Shown in pieces: positions 15,507-22,331 of a stretch of DNA of 22,331 bases. Position 1 is the first letter of the stretch, and every line of letters begins with the position of its first letter. The position numbers and the translations under genes are program-made. The stretch is from Betaproteobacteria bacterium (lineage in GTDB: Bacteria; Pseudomonadota; Gammaproteobacteria; Burkholderiales; SG8-41), in NCBI GenBank assembly GCA_029883965.1, contig JAOUIN010000015.1:1-22331 (forward strand). Direction: 5' to 3'. The notes beneath the pieces are model-generated. The model was not told the origin of the DNA. It searched no databases and saw nothing but the letters and a program-made list of their open reading frames with translations.

Positions 15507-16256
15507 TCATGACCCGCCGACTTTCCTGAAGTACGCCTTGTTTGCGATCTCGACCACGCTCATGCCTGCAGCGACATCGCGATTGCGTTCTTCCTCACCA
15601 GCCGACAGCGCCTGTGCACGTGCCAGCACGGCCGCGATGCGCTCGCGGGGAATAAAACATACGCCGTTATCGTCGGCGACGGCAAGATCGCCGGCATTGA
15701 CGGGTACGCCGCAGATCTGCACCGGTCCGTTGATCGCCACGGTTTCGACGCGCCATTTTCCGGTGATCAGACTCACACCCCGCGCCCACACCGGATAGGC
15801 GATGTCGCGTGCCGTGGCAATATCGCGCGTGGCGCCATCGACAATCGCACCGGCCTCGCCCTGGCGTTTGCCCACATTCGCGGAATTACCGCCCAGGCTG
15901 GAAATGCCCGCAACACCTTCGATTACCAGCACGTCGCCGGGCTGTGCCAGATTGTGCGCTTCGATGTCCGCCTGTTTCGATTTGCGCTCCATTGCACCCA
16001 GCGTCGGCGGTACCGACTGCATGATATTGCGCACCGTCATCACCGGTCCGACCATGCGTGCGCCAGGCAGCATCGGCTGCAGCGTGGCCGCAGGAATCGC
16101 GCCATGTATGCCGAGCTCATCCATTGCATCCGAGACCGTGCCGGCAAGGTCGGTTAACGCGAGAAAACCCGCTACGACGTCCTTGCCCGGACGCGGTATG
16201 TCGCGCATCACAATGCGCGCGGGATCAATTTTTCCGGTGAGTTCAGTGTCCGCCAT
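15507..16256 (-). CDS. RraA-like / 4-hydroxy-4-methyl-2-oxoglutarate aldolase family protein
   Basis: A 249-residue RraA-fold protein. The family signature G-A-I-V-D-G-A-T-R-D-I (residues 137-146) supplies Asp140, Arg144 and Asp145, which bind metal and substrate in HMG/CHA aldolases. NGPVQICGVPVNAGDLAVAD is the conserved second strand pair. True RNase E regulators are shorter (about 160 residues). The extra N- and C-terminal parts match the aldolase-like branch that cleaves 4-hydroxy-2-oxo diacids or decarboxylates oxaloacetate. It is the first gene of the leftward RraA-TauD-ALDH unit, with its promoter in the divergent region 16257-16404. Confidence 0.9.
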   Translation of the reverse strand: MADTELTGKIDPARIVMRDIPRPGKDVVAGFLALTDLAGTVSDAMDELGIHGAIPAATLQPMLPGARMVGPVMTVRNIMQSVPPTLGAMERKSKQADIEAHNLAQPGDVLVIEGVAGISSLGGNSANVGKRQGEAGAIVDGATRDIATARDIAYPVWARGVSLITGKWRVETVAINGPVQICGVPVNAGDLAVADDNGVCFIPRERIAAVLARAQALSAGEEERNRDVAAGMSVVEIANKAYFRKVGGS

Positions 16257-16404
16257 GAGCAGGATAAATCTGTGCCTTTCCGTCCGCCGTCACCATGCGG
16301 ACCATTCGCCATTCAGATTGAACATCATTCAATCATAACAACCGGCTTTATGTAATACGTGGACGCGTGTAATGTGGAACCGTTCGTCTCCTCAGGGAAA
16401 ACCC
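16257..16404. promoter_or_regulatory. Divergent control region with inverted-repeat operator candidate
   Basis: Between two divergent catabolic genes, GATTGAA (16316-16322) and TTCAATC (16328-16334) form a perfect 7-5-7 inverted repeat. It includes a T-N11-A LysR-type pattern (TTGAACATCATTCAA). It lies 60 bases from the RraA start and 71 from the dioxygenase start, suitable for controlling both. No regulator gene is adjacent. AGGGAAA before 16405 is the ribosome site of the plus-strand gene. Confidence 0.55.
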
Positions 16405-17271
16405 ATGGCCATGAAACTGCGCCGCCTGTCGAACGCACTGGGCGCTGAAATCTGCGATATCGACATCTCCAAGCCGATGAGCGAGAGCACGTTCGGTGAA
16501 ATCCACCGTGTGTTTCTCGACTACGGCATCCTGCTGCTGCGCAATCAGAACGTCACGCGCGAACAGCATATCGAGTTCAGCCGCCGCTTCGGCGAGCTCG
16601 ACAAACACGATTCACTGCCCCGCGACCGCCATCCGGATTATCCCGAACTGCTGCTGGTGACCAATCGCCCCAACCCCGATGGCACGCCTTCGGAGTCGCG
16701 CTACACCGGCCGCCAGTGGCACACCGACCTGTCGTACACCACGACGCCGGCCCTGGGCTCGCTGCTGAAGTGCTACAACCTGCCTGAAGTCGGCGGAGAC
16801 ACGCTATTCGCCAACATGACCATGGCCTACGATGCGCTGTCCGGGGGCATGAAAAAACTCATTGCCGACCTGCACGGCATTCACCTCTCGGGCACCCGCA
16901 AGATCAACACGCCGGAAGCGGGCATCGCGCGCCAGGCGGAAGTGATGAAACTGAATCCGCCGATCGCCCAGCCAGTGGTGCGCGTGCACCCGGAGACCGG
17001 GCGCAAGGCGCTCTACCTCGGCGAAAAGGTCAAGCGCTTCGACGGCATGACCGAGGACGAAAGCAAACCGCTGATCGATTACTTGAACAAGCACGCCACC
17101 AGGCCCGAATTCGTCTACCGCCACCAGTGGCGCGAGCACGACATCCTGGTCTGGGACAACCGCTGCACCTTGCATCAGGCGCTGGGCGACTTCGACGAAA
17201 CACAGCTGCGCCACATGGAGCGCACCACGGTGATGGGTACGCCTTCGGGTCGCGTGGTTGAGGCCGGTTGA
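16405..17271 (+). CDS. TauD/TfdA-family 2-oxoglutarate-dependent dioxygenase (second copy)
   Basis: A 288-residue Fe(II)/2-oxoglutarate dioxygenase. The iron ligands are His106 and Asp108 in WHTDLSYTTTP and His257 in WDNRCTLHQALGDF. Arg269 or Arg273 should bind 2-oxoglutarate. HPETGRKALYLGEK matches the first copy at 14614-15465 in the same place, indicating related enzymes with possibly different substrates. The ATG at 16405 is chosen over that at 16372 because AGGGAAA lies directly upstream of it and the conserved MKLRRLSNALGAEI start follows. It is transcribed away from the RraA-TauD-ALDH unit. Its stop is 25 bases from the end of the convergent sulfur gene. Confidence 0.94.
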   Translation: MAMKLRRLSNALGAEICDIDISKPMSESTFGEIHRVFLDYGILLLRNQNVTREQHIEFSRRFGELDKHDSLPRDRHPDYPELLLVTNRPNPDGTPSESRYTGRQWHTDLSYTTTPALGSLLKCYNLPEVGGDTLFANMTMAYDALSGGMKKLIADLHGIHLSGTRKINTPEAGIARQAEVMKLNPPIAQPVVRVHPETGRKALYLGEKVKRFDGMTEDESKPLIDYLNKHATRPEFVYRHQWREHDILVWDNRCTLHQALGDFDETQLRHMERTTVMGTPSGRVVEAG

Positions 17272-17296
17272 AAAACCCGATTCGCCAAGAGCATCC

Positions 17297-18367
17297 TCAG
17301 TCGCCGCCACCCTCCACTGCATAGCGCTGTTCGCGCCAGCGCAGCATGCCGCCGGCGAGATTGGCCACCTTGCTGAATCCCGCCTTGCGTAACAGCACGC
17401 TCGCCTGCGCCGAACGCGCGCCGGAGCGGCACACGGTCACCAGCGGCCGGTCCTTGGCGAAATCCTTCGCCCCTGCGGCGATGCGATCGAGCGGCACCAG
17501 CCGCGCGCCGGGAATGTGACCCAGCACGCCGCCAAACTCTTCAGCCTCACGCACATCGATGATCTGCACGTCCTGCAGGTGTTCCTCCAGCCACTCCGGC
17601 CGCACTTCCCAGATGCCGGAGAAGGTATAGGTCAGCGGCGCCCAGTCTGCATCCCCCTGGTCTGCGGCAGCACTCTCAATGCGCCCGCACTGCTGGTTGG
17701 CCGGCACTGCCACGGCCATCTGCTTGGGATGCGCCAGGCCGAGATTGTTCATGTAGCCGGAGAAATCCGCTTCCAGGATCCGGCCGCCCAGCCGCGGATT
17801 GAACTTGCGCTCCTCCGCTACGCTGCTCGCCGTGAGGCCGCGATAATCATGCGCCGGATAAATCAGACATGCGTCCGGGAGTGAAAACAGCTGCTCGTGT
17901 ACGGATTGGTAGAGCATATGTGGACTGCCCTGCTGGAAATCCGTGCGGCCGCAGCCGCGTATGAGCAACGCATCCCCGGTAAACGCCATCAGCCCGTCAT
18001 CAAGCACGTAGGTTACGCAGCCGCTGGTGTGTCCGGGTGTAGCGCGCACCTCCAGCGCATGCCGGCCGAACTTCACGCGATCGCCGTGCTTGAGCATCTG
18101 ATCCGCATGTTCGGCACCGCTCGCGGCTGATATTGCGATCCGGCTGCCCAGACGCTGCTTGTGCAGCCAGGCGCCGGTGACATGGTCGGCATGTACATGC
18201 GTCTCCAGCGTCCACAGCAGTTTCAGGCCCAGCTCAGCCACCAGTGCCGCATCGCGCTGCGCCTGCTCGAACACCGGATCGATCAGCACCGCCGCGTGCG
18301 TGTCCGCATCCGCCAGCAGATAGGTATAGGTCGAAGACTGCTGATCAAAAAGTTGCCGGAATATCAT
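17297..18367 (-). CDS. Persulfide dioxygenase-rhodanese fusion protein
   Basis: A 356-residue two-enzyme protein of sulfide detoxification. Residues 1-240 are an ETHE1-like metallo-beta-lactamase domain with THVHADH (His57, His59, Asp61, His62), TPGHTSG (His113), FTGDALLIRGCGRTDFQQG (Asp132) and YPAHDY (His173). This domain oxidises glutathione persulfide to sulfite. The C-terminal 100 residues are a rhodanese domain with IIDVREAEEFGG and active-site loop VCRSGARS (Cys313), which transfers sulfane sulfur between thiosulfate or sulfite and glutathione. Such fusions (PRF) are known in Burkholderia relatives. The start at 18367 (MIFRQLFDQQSSTYTYLL) fits the family but lacks a clear ribosome site. 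An ATG 12 codons upstream (18403) is the alternative. Confidence 0.94.
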   Translation of the reverse strand: MIFRQLFDQQSSTYTYLLADADTHAAVLIDPVFEQAQRDAALVAELGLKLLWTLETHVHADHVTGAWLHKQRLGSRIAISAASGAEHADQMLKHGDRVKFGRHALEVRATPGHTSGCVTYVLDDGLMAFTGDALLIRGCGRTDFQQGSPHMLYQSVHEQLFSLPDACLIYPAHDYRGLTASSVAEERKFNPRLGGRILEADFSGYMNNLGLAHPKQMAVAVPANQQCGRIESAAADQGDADWAPLTYTFSGIWEVRPEWLEEHLQDVQIIDVREAEEFGGVLGHIPGARLVPLDRIAAGAKDFAKDRPLVTVCRSGARSAQASVLLRKAGFSKVANLAGGMLRWREQRYAVEGGGD

Positions 18368-18567
18368 GGTAGGGTCACTGCGCTGTAGCGGTAAATACTG
18401 CATACGTCCGGCCTTGAGTCTACAGCGCACTCCGGCCGGTTTCCAGTTCCGGGTACGGACGGCATACTCTGCGGAAACTGCAGCCTCGGGATTGCCGAAA
18501 ATGCGCGCGGGCTTTAGCATCTGCCTTCATTCATCGGCAACACTTCGACTATACCGCGGATTTCCAA

Positions 18568-18912
18568 TTGAATAGCGACGCCCCCAAGACCAGCCGCAAG
18601 GCGCAGATCGATGAACTCCTGCTGAAACTTCCCGGCGTGAGCGCGAGAAAAATCAACAACCTCGACGCCTACTTCGTCAGCGACAAGATGTTCGCGTGCA
18701 TCAGCGGCAGCGGCGTGGGGCTGCGCTTGCCCGCCGCCACTGCGACCGAATTGCAGTTCTCAAGGGATAACGTAATGCCGTTTCAGCCCGGCGGGATCGC
18801 CAGCACGCGGGAATGGATACAAATCGACCGCGAAGATGCCGCCGACTACGTGAAGGATCTCGAGCTGTTTCAGGCGGCTCTTGAATTCGTGAAGAACACG
18901 CGCAGCCGCTGA
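18568..18912 (+). CDS. Small MmcQ/YjbR-like (TfoX-N-like) protein
   Basis: About 114 residues. MFACISGSGVGLRLPAATAT, then PFQPGGIASTREWIQID, then a C-terminal helix (ELFQAALEFVKNT) match the small YjbR/TfoX N-terminal-like fold found in many uncharacterised cytoplasmic proteins. The role is unknown. The start is uncertain: no ATG or GTG is available upstream in the frame near the conserved region, and the TTG at 18568 is the best candidate, with only a weak CGGA in front. Codon use fits the neighbours. Divergent from the persulfide dioxygenase gene and convergent with the lipoprotein gene 22 bases downstream. Confidence 0.75.
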   Translation: MNSDAPKTSRKAQIDELLLKLPGVSARKINNLDAYFVSDKMFACISGSGVGLRLPAATATELQFSRDNVMPFQPGGIASTREWIQIDREDAADYVKDLELFQAALEFVKNTRSR

Positions 18913-18934
18913 TCGTCTCGATCCGGTATTCCTG

Positions 18935-19615
18935 TTACTCGGCGTTCTCGCCTGATACTCCGGCCCGAAACGGTTGCTTGCCCGCGGCAAGGACGCCATG
19001 CCCGGCCGGGTCACGCAACGGCGCCGGGTCATCATCGCGATCCAGCAGTCCTGCCACAGTGCACTCCGGAACGGCGCTCCTGCGTTTAATCCGCATCGTG
19101 CCGTTGGTGTGCCCGTCCATGCCGCAGAACCTGCCGCGCTCGACATCCTGGAATTCGAACACATAGGCATCGGCTTCAACGCGGATGAGAAACAGGCCGT
19201 GTGGCGTCTGCACCCGCGTCGCCCCATCCGGCGTCAGCCGCCACTTGGTCTCCGGGTCATCGCGTTTCATTTCCAGTGAACAGGTCCGCGGCCGCCATTT
19301 ACTGTAATACGCGAAGCTGGCGATCTGCCCGCCGCGCGCTTCTACCGCCATGCGCGCGTGCAGATCTTCAATTCCGCTTTTGCAATCGATCCGCTCGATC
19401 TCGCCGCTCAGCACCGGCAGCATCCGATCGCCCTCCACATCAGCCATCAGATCGATCCACTCGGGCTCTCTTTCGGGAGAGGGTTCAGGCAGTTGGATCT
19501 TGGTTATCAGCGCGGGCGGCGGGGGACGCATCACCGGCACCTGCTGCGCGCAGGCGCCTAACAGTATTGTGACCACCGCGAAAACGCGCGTGACCCTTGG
19601 TCCAAATCCCCGCAT
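18935..19615 (-). CDS. Predicted lipoprotein of unknown function
   Basis: A 226-residue protein. Residues 1-22 form a lipoprotein leader: basic start (MRGFGPRVTR), hydrophobic core FAVVTILLG and lipobox LGAC with Cys22 as the acylation site. A proline-rich spacer (VMRPPPPALITKIQLPEPSP) follows. The mature part has four spaced cysteines (near IDCKSG, RTCSLEM, RFCGMDG, PECTVAG), suggesting two disulfides in the periplasm. I do not recognise the family. The ATG at 19615 is chosen because it starts the signal peptide. A start at 19651 would put 12 charged residues in front of it. It is divergent from uspA. Confidence 0.82.
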   Translation of the reverse strand: MRGFGPRVTRVFAVVTILLGACAQQVPVMRPPPPALITKIQLPEPSPEREPEWIDLMADVEGDRMLPVLSGEIERIDCKSGIEDLHARMAVEARGGQIASFAYYSKWRPRTCSLEMKRDDPETKWRLTPDGATRVQTPHGLFLIRVEADAYVFEFQDVERGRFCGMDGHTNGTMRIKRRSAVPECTVAGLLDRDDDPAPLRDPAGHGVLAAGKQPFRAGVSGENAE

Positions 19616-19739
19616 GTCACGGATTCTACGCGCAAAAGTACGACAACTCATAGCTCTGTGGCCCGATTGGCCCGCGCAATCCGCCCGATTTGCACATACC
19701 CAACATCCGATTCGCGCTTCAGCGTGCTATGGTTTCACT

Positions 19740-19805
19740 GGTGATCCGCCGGCACCGGCTGCACGCGTATCACCTATAACTATAAATAGCGCCAAAGGAG
19801 GAACC
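19740..19805 (+). promoter_or_regulatory. uspA leader: inverted repeat, -10-like box, strong ribosome site
   Basis: GGTGAT (19740-19745) and ATCACC (19769-19774) form an inverted repeat with a 23-base spacer. TATAACTATAAAT just downstream offers a -10 element, and AAAGGAGG stands before the ATG at 19806. No FNR/ANR consensus (TTGAT-N4-ATCAA) is present in exact form. The operator role of the repeat is a guess; the ribosome site is clear. Confidence 0.45.
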
Positions 19806-20291
19806 ATGTTCAAACACATCCTCATGCCGACCGATGGAACCGAGCACTCCGAACGGGCCATCGAACGCGGCATCGAACTTGCCAAACTCTGCGGCGCCAA
19901 AGTCACCGGCATCCACGTCATGCCCGACTACCGCATGATGGTTGCAGGCGTGGAAATGCTGCCCACCGGCGTCGACGCCAACATGGATTTGCAGGCGCGC
20001 GAACAGGCCAAGCACTTTTTGTCGTTCGTGCAAAAAGCGGCTGACGCAGCCGGGGTGCCCTGCAACACCGTGATTGCCGAGGGCCAGCAACCCTACGATG
20101 CCATCGTCGACTGCGCCAACGACCGCGGCTGCGATCTGATCGTCATGACCTCGCGGCACCGCACCGGACTGGCGGCATTGATCATGGGCAGCGAGGCAAG
20201 TCGGGTTTTACACCGCGCATCAATCCCTGTGTTGACGTTCCGCGCGCTGATGAGCGCCGACCATCCTGATCGCGCACAACCCAAGACCTGA
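19806..20291 (+). CDS. Universal stress protein, UspA family
   Basis: A 161-residue single Usp domain. It starts MFKHILMPTDGTEHSERAIE, the canonical first strand with the Asp that contacts nucleotide. It continues CDLIVMTSRHRTGLAALIMGSEASRVLHRASIPVL, holding the ATP-binding glycines before a GS pair and the last strand. This points to the ATP-binding branch of the family. It acts in the cytoplasm in stress survival, with targets unknown. The ATG at 19806 is set by AAAGGAGG. The frame is open far upstream, but that part is antisense to the divergent lipoprotein gene and non-homologous. A perfect palindrome follows 16 bases after the stop. Confidence 0.95.
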   Translation: MFKHILMPTDGTEHSERAIERGIELAKLCGAKVTGIHVMPDYRMMVAGVEMLPTGVDANMDLQAREQAKHFLSFVQKAADAAGVPCNTVIAEGQQPYDAIVDCANDRGCDLIVMTSRHRTGLAALIMGSEASRVLHRASIPVLTFRALMSADHPDRAQPKT

Positions 20292-20307
20292 GGGCAGGAC
20301 GGGGATC

Positions 20308-20333
20308 ATCCCCCATGACATGTCATGGGGGAT
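20308..20333 (+). terminator. Perfect 26-bp palindrome after uspA
   Basis: ATCCCCCATGACA (20308-20320) is followed at once by its exact reverse complement, giving 13 paired bases per arm and a tight apical loop in RNA. It begins 16 bases past the uspA stop. There is no U-tract afterwards, so it may act as a 3'-end stabiliser or a protein-binding site instead of an intrinsic terminator. The next gene starts about 90 bases later on the same strand. Confidence 0.55.
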
Positions 20334-20420
20334 TGCGGCTGACGCGAAATTTTGTCCGTCTCAATGCCTGGCGTCCTTTAGTGATGCAGAATGCGATTCT
20401 GCCGATCAGGGGAAGCTCTT

Positions 20421-22169
20421 GTGAAAACAGAATTGCGGGATGGCATGCGCATCGCTTTCGATGTGCCGATCAAGATGGGCGACGGGCTGGTGCTGCGTGC
20501 CGACGTTTTTCTGCCGCAGACCGAAGGCCGCTTTCCGGCGCTATTGAGCTACGGCCCCTACGGTAAGGGCCTCGCTTTCCAGCAGGGCTACAAGACCGCC
20601 TGGGATCTGATGTGTCGCGACAATCCTGACGCCGTCGCCGGATCCAGCAACCGCTATGCCAACTGGGAAGTCGTTGATCCCGAAAAATGGGTGCCTGACG
20701 GCTATGCCGTGATCCGCGTCGATTCCCGCGGCGCAGGCCGCTCCCCCGGTTTCCTGTGCCACAACAATGCGCGTGAAACGCAGGACATCCACGACTGCAT
20801 CGAATGGGCCGCACTACAACCCTGGTGCACGGGCAAGGTCGGCATGAACGGCATTTCCTATTACGCTTCGAATCAGTGGCGCGCGGCAGCCACGCAGCCG
20901 CCGCACCTCGCTGCGATCTGCGTGTGGGAGGGCTGGGCCGATGCCTACCGCGACGGCAACCGGCACGGCGGCATCATCTGTGTGTTCCGCAAGAACTGGC
21001 AGGAGATGCAGGTCAAGACCGTGCAGCACGGCGTCGGTGATCGCGGCGCAAGAAGCGCCATCACCGGCGACACCGTGTGCGGCCCGGAAACCCTCACCGA
21101 CGCGGAATTAGCTGCGAATCGCGAAGACATGTGGCACGAGTTGCTCAGCCGTGAAATGGACGACCCGTACTATCAGGAACGCACAGCCGACCTCGACAAG
21201 GTTACGGTGCCTGTGCTGACGGCCGCCAACTGGGGCGGGCAGGGCCTGCATACCCGCGGCAATTTTGAAGGGTTCATGCGTGCGGCCTCGACGCAGAAAT
21301 GGCTGGAAGTCCACGGCGGTTCACATTGGGCACCGTTTTACACTGACTACGGCGTCAATCTCCAGAAAAAATTTTTCGGGCATTTCCTCAAGGGCGAAAA
21401 CACCGGCTGGGACCGGCAGCCCGAAGTGCTGCTGCAGGTGCGCCATGTGCCGGAGAACGGCAGGGAACGCTTTGTCGAACGCCATGAGCATGAATGGCCG
21501 CTTGCGCGCACGCGATGGACGCAGCTCTATCTCGATCCGTCCAACATGCTGTTGTCCATCACGCCACCTGCGCAGGATGCCGCGGTGACCTACGATGCGT
21601 CGGGCGATGGCGTCACCTTCAGCACCCCGCCGCTGACCGAAGACACCGAAATTACCGGGCCTTCCGCACTGCGACTGTCGCTGTCCTCCTCAACCACGGA
21701 TGCCGACCTGTTTGTGGTGCTGCGCGTATTCGACCCGGACAGCACCGAGGTCGTGTTTCAGGGCGCGCTCGATCCGCACACCCCCATCGCACAGGGCTGG
21801 CTGCGCGCATCGCACCGCAAGACCGACCCCGCGCGCTCGCTGCCGTACCGACCCTGGCACACCCATGATGAAAAGCAGCCGTTAAAACCCGGCGCCGTAG
21901 TACCGGTCGACGTTGAGATCTGGCCGACCTGCATCGTTGTGCCCCAGGGCTACCGCATCGCACTCACAATACGCGGCAAGGATTACGTGTGGGACGGCGC
22001 GGCCACCACACTGTCGAACATGAAAAACCCGATGCGCGGCTGCGGCCCCTTCGAGCATGACGACCCGACCGACCGGCCTCCGGAAATTTTCAGCGGCAAG
22101 GTCACGCTGCATACCGGGCCGTCACGGCCAGCGATACTGCTACTGCCCGTGATTCCGCCCGGCAACTGA
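20421..22169 (+). CDS. CocE/NonD-family alpha/beta hydrolase (X-Pro dipeptidyl-peptidase-like)
   Basis: A 582-residue hydrolase of the cocaine-esterase/glutaryl-7-ACA-acylase class. The N-terminal alpha/beta-hydrolase part has VPIKMGDGLVLRADVFLP, VIRVDSRGAGRSPG and the nucleophile elbow GMNGISYYA with Ser146. The catalytic His is His302 in HGGSHWAPF. From about residue 350 a C-terminal jelly-roll domain (LYLDPSNMLLS, YDASGDGVTFSTPPL, GPSALRLSLSSSTTDADLFV) completes the class. The usual Asp of the triad (GWxD context) is replaced by NWGGQGLH at 270-276. No signal peptide is seen. The GTG at 20421 follows AGGGGA at good spacing. The ATG at 20391 would add ten residues without a ribosome site. 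Substrate unknown, probably an ester or amide. Confidence 0.92.
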   Translation: MKTELRDGMRIAFDVPIKMGDGLVLRADVFLPQTEGRFPALLSYGPYGKGLAFQQGYKTAWDLMCRDNPDAVAGSSNRYANWEVVDPEKWVPDGYAVIRVDSRGAGRSPGFLCHNNARETQDIHDCIEWAALQPWCTGKVGMNGISYYASNQWRAAATQPPHLAAICVWEGWADAYRDGNRHGGIICVFRKNWQEMQVKTVQHGVGDRGARSAITGDTVCGPETLTDAELAANREDMWHELLSREMDDPYYQERTADLDKVTVPVLTAANWGGQGLHTRGNFEGFMRAASTQKWLEVHGGSHWAPFYTDYGVNLQKKFFGHFLKGENTGWDRQPEVLLQVRHVPENGRERFVERHEHEWPLARTRWTQLYLDPSNMLLSITPPAQDAAVTYDASGDGVTFSTPPLTEDTEITGPSALRLSLSSSTTDADLFVVLRVFDPDSTEVVFQGALDPHTPIAQGWLRASHRKTDPARSLPYRPWHTHDEKQPLKPGAVVPVDVEIWPTCIVVPQGYRIALTIRGKDYVWDGAATTLSNMKNPMRGCGPFEHDDPTDRPPEIFSGKVTLHTGPSRPAILLLPVIPPGN

Positions 22170-22174
22170 GTCGA

Positions 22175-22331
22175 TCAACCCGGTGTCGCGCTGACGACCT
22201 CGCACAGCAGGTCCAGCGCCGCCGCCGTAAAGGCTTGCATGTTCGCCACGCGGTCGCTGCTGCCGGTTTCCAGCATGATCGCACGCTCCACCCCGGGCCC
22301 GACCACCGCAAAACACGCATGCCCTGCCGGA
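22175..22331 (-). CDS. 3' end of an unrecognised gene (continues beyond window)
   Basis: On the minus strand the frame ending in TGA at 22177-22175 is open to the window edge. It gives a C-terminus of about 51 residues, including GHACFAVVGPGVERAIMLE, then VANMQAFTAAALDLLCEVVS and ATPG. Third positions are strongly G/C as in the other genes, and the gap to the convergent hydrolase is only 5 bases. I do not recognise the family. The final helix is amphipathic. Start and function lie outside the window. Confidence 0.6.
   Translation of the reverse strand, partial: PAGHACFAVVGPGVERAIMLETGSSDRVANMQAFTAAALDLLCEVVSATPG

Noticed and set aside
14608..15798. 396-codon open frame on the plus strand
   Set aside because: It is antisense to the TauD/TfdA and RraA-like genes, with no recognisable domain.
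19740..19775. Possible sigma-54 promoter upstream of uspA (GGCAC...TGC)
   Set aside because: The distance between the GG and GC elements is 8 bases instead of the required 10.
22102..22320. 72-codon minus-strand frame at the right edge
   Set aside because: It is Arg/Cys/Trp-rich and out of phase with the better frame ending at 22175; it looks like a shadow.

Overview
The window looks like chromosomal DNA of a high-GC betaproteobacterium, probably Burkholderiales-like. The signs are strong G/C third-position bias, CaiB-family CoA transferase and HMG-CoA-lyase-like genes beside remnants of tripartite tricarboxylate transport (TTT) genes (a Bug/TctC receptor tail and a TctA permease tail), and a persulfide dioxygenase-rhodanese fusion. 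This placement comes from gene content only. I saw no rRNA, tRNA, CRISPR array, insertion sequence or phage gene.

Layout. 1-2302 (+): the 3' part of glnS, then an SDR oxidoreductase, ended by an AT-rich hairpin shared with the convergent ettA (2342-4006, -). 4144-5350 (+): an arylmalonate decarboxylase/maleate isomerase-like protein lacking the usual cysteines, and a VOC/glyoxalase protein. 5521-9696 (-): a likely transcription unit read from right to left, made of a UGSC-family selenoprotein with an in-frame TGA, an HMG-CoA-lyase-like enzyme, a CaiB/BaiF CoA transferase, and a decayed Bug receptor tail in the frame of the CoA transferase just after its stop. 9763-10671 (+): an orphan lipoprotein. 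10689-10871 (-): a TctA tail downstream of dinB (10948-12126, -). 12238-12972 (+): a solute-binding-type protein with no signal peptide. 13072-16256 (-): a catabolic unit of RraA-like aldolase, TauD/TfdA dioxygenase and aldehyde dehydrogenase, divergent from a second TauD/TfdA dioxygenase (16405-17271, +) with an inverted-repeat operator candidate between them. 17297-18367 (-): persulfide dioxygenase-rhodanese. Then a YjbR-like protein (+), a lipoprotein (-), a UspA protein (+) followed by a perfect 26-bp palindrome, a CocE/NonD hydrolase (+), and the 3' end of an unrecognised gene (-) at the right edge.

The most notable signal is at 9403-9405. Two frames that would normally be called as separate proteins (97 codons from 9696, and 447 codons ending at 7966) lie in one frame separated by a single TGA. 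The junction reads N-A-A-[TGA]-G-S-C, the U-G-S-C signature of a known selenoprotein family. The codon is followed by a GC-rich potential hairpin at the spacing expected of a bacterial SECIS element. The gene has a strong Shine-Dalgarno sequence and sits directly upstream of the acyl-CoA enzymes. The rest of the window is ordinary metabolism and housekeeping, with signs of erosion of TTT transporter genes.
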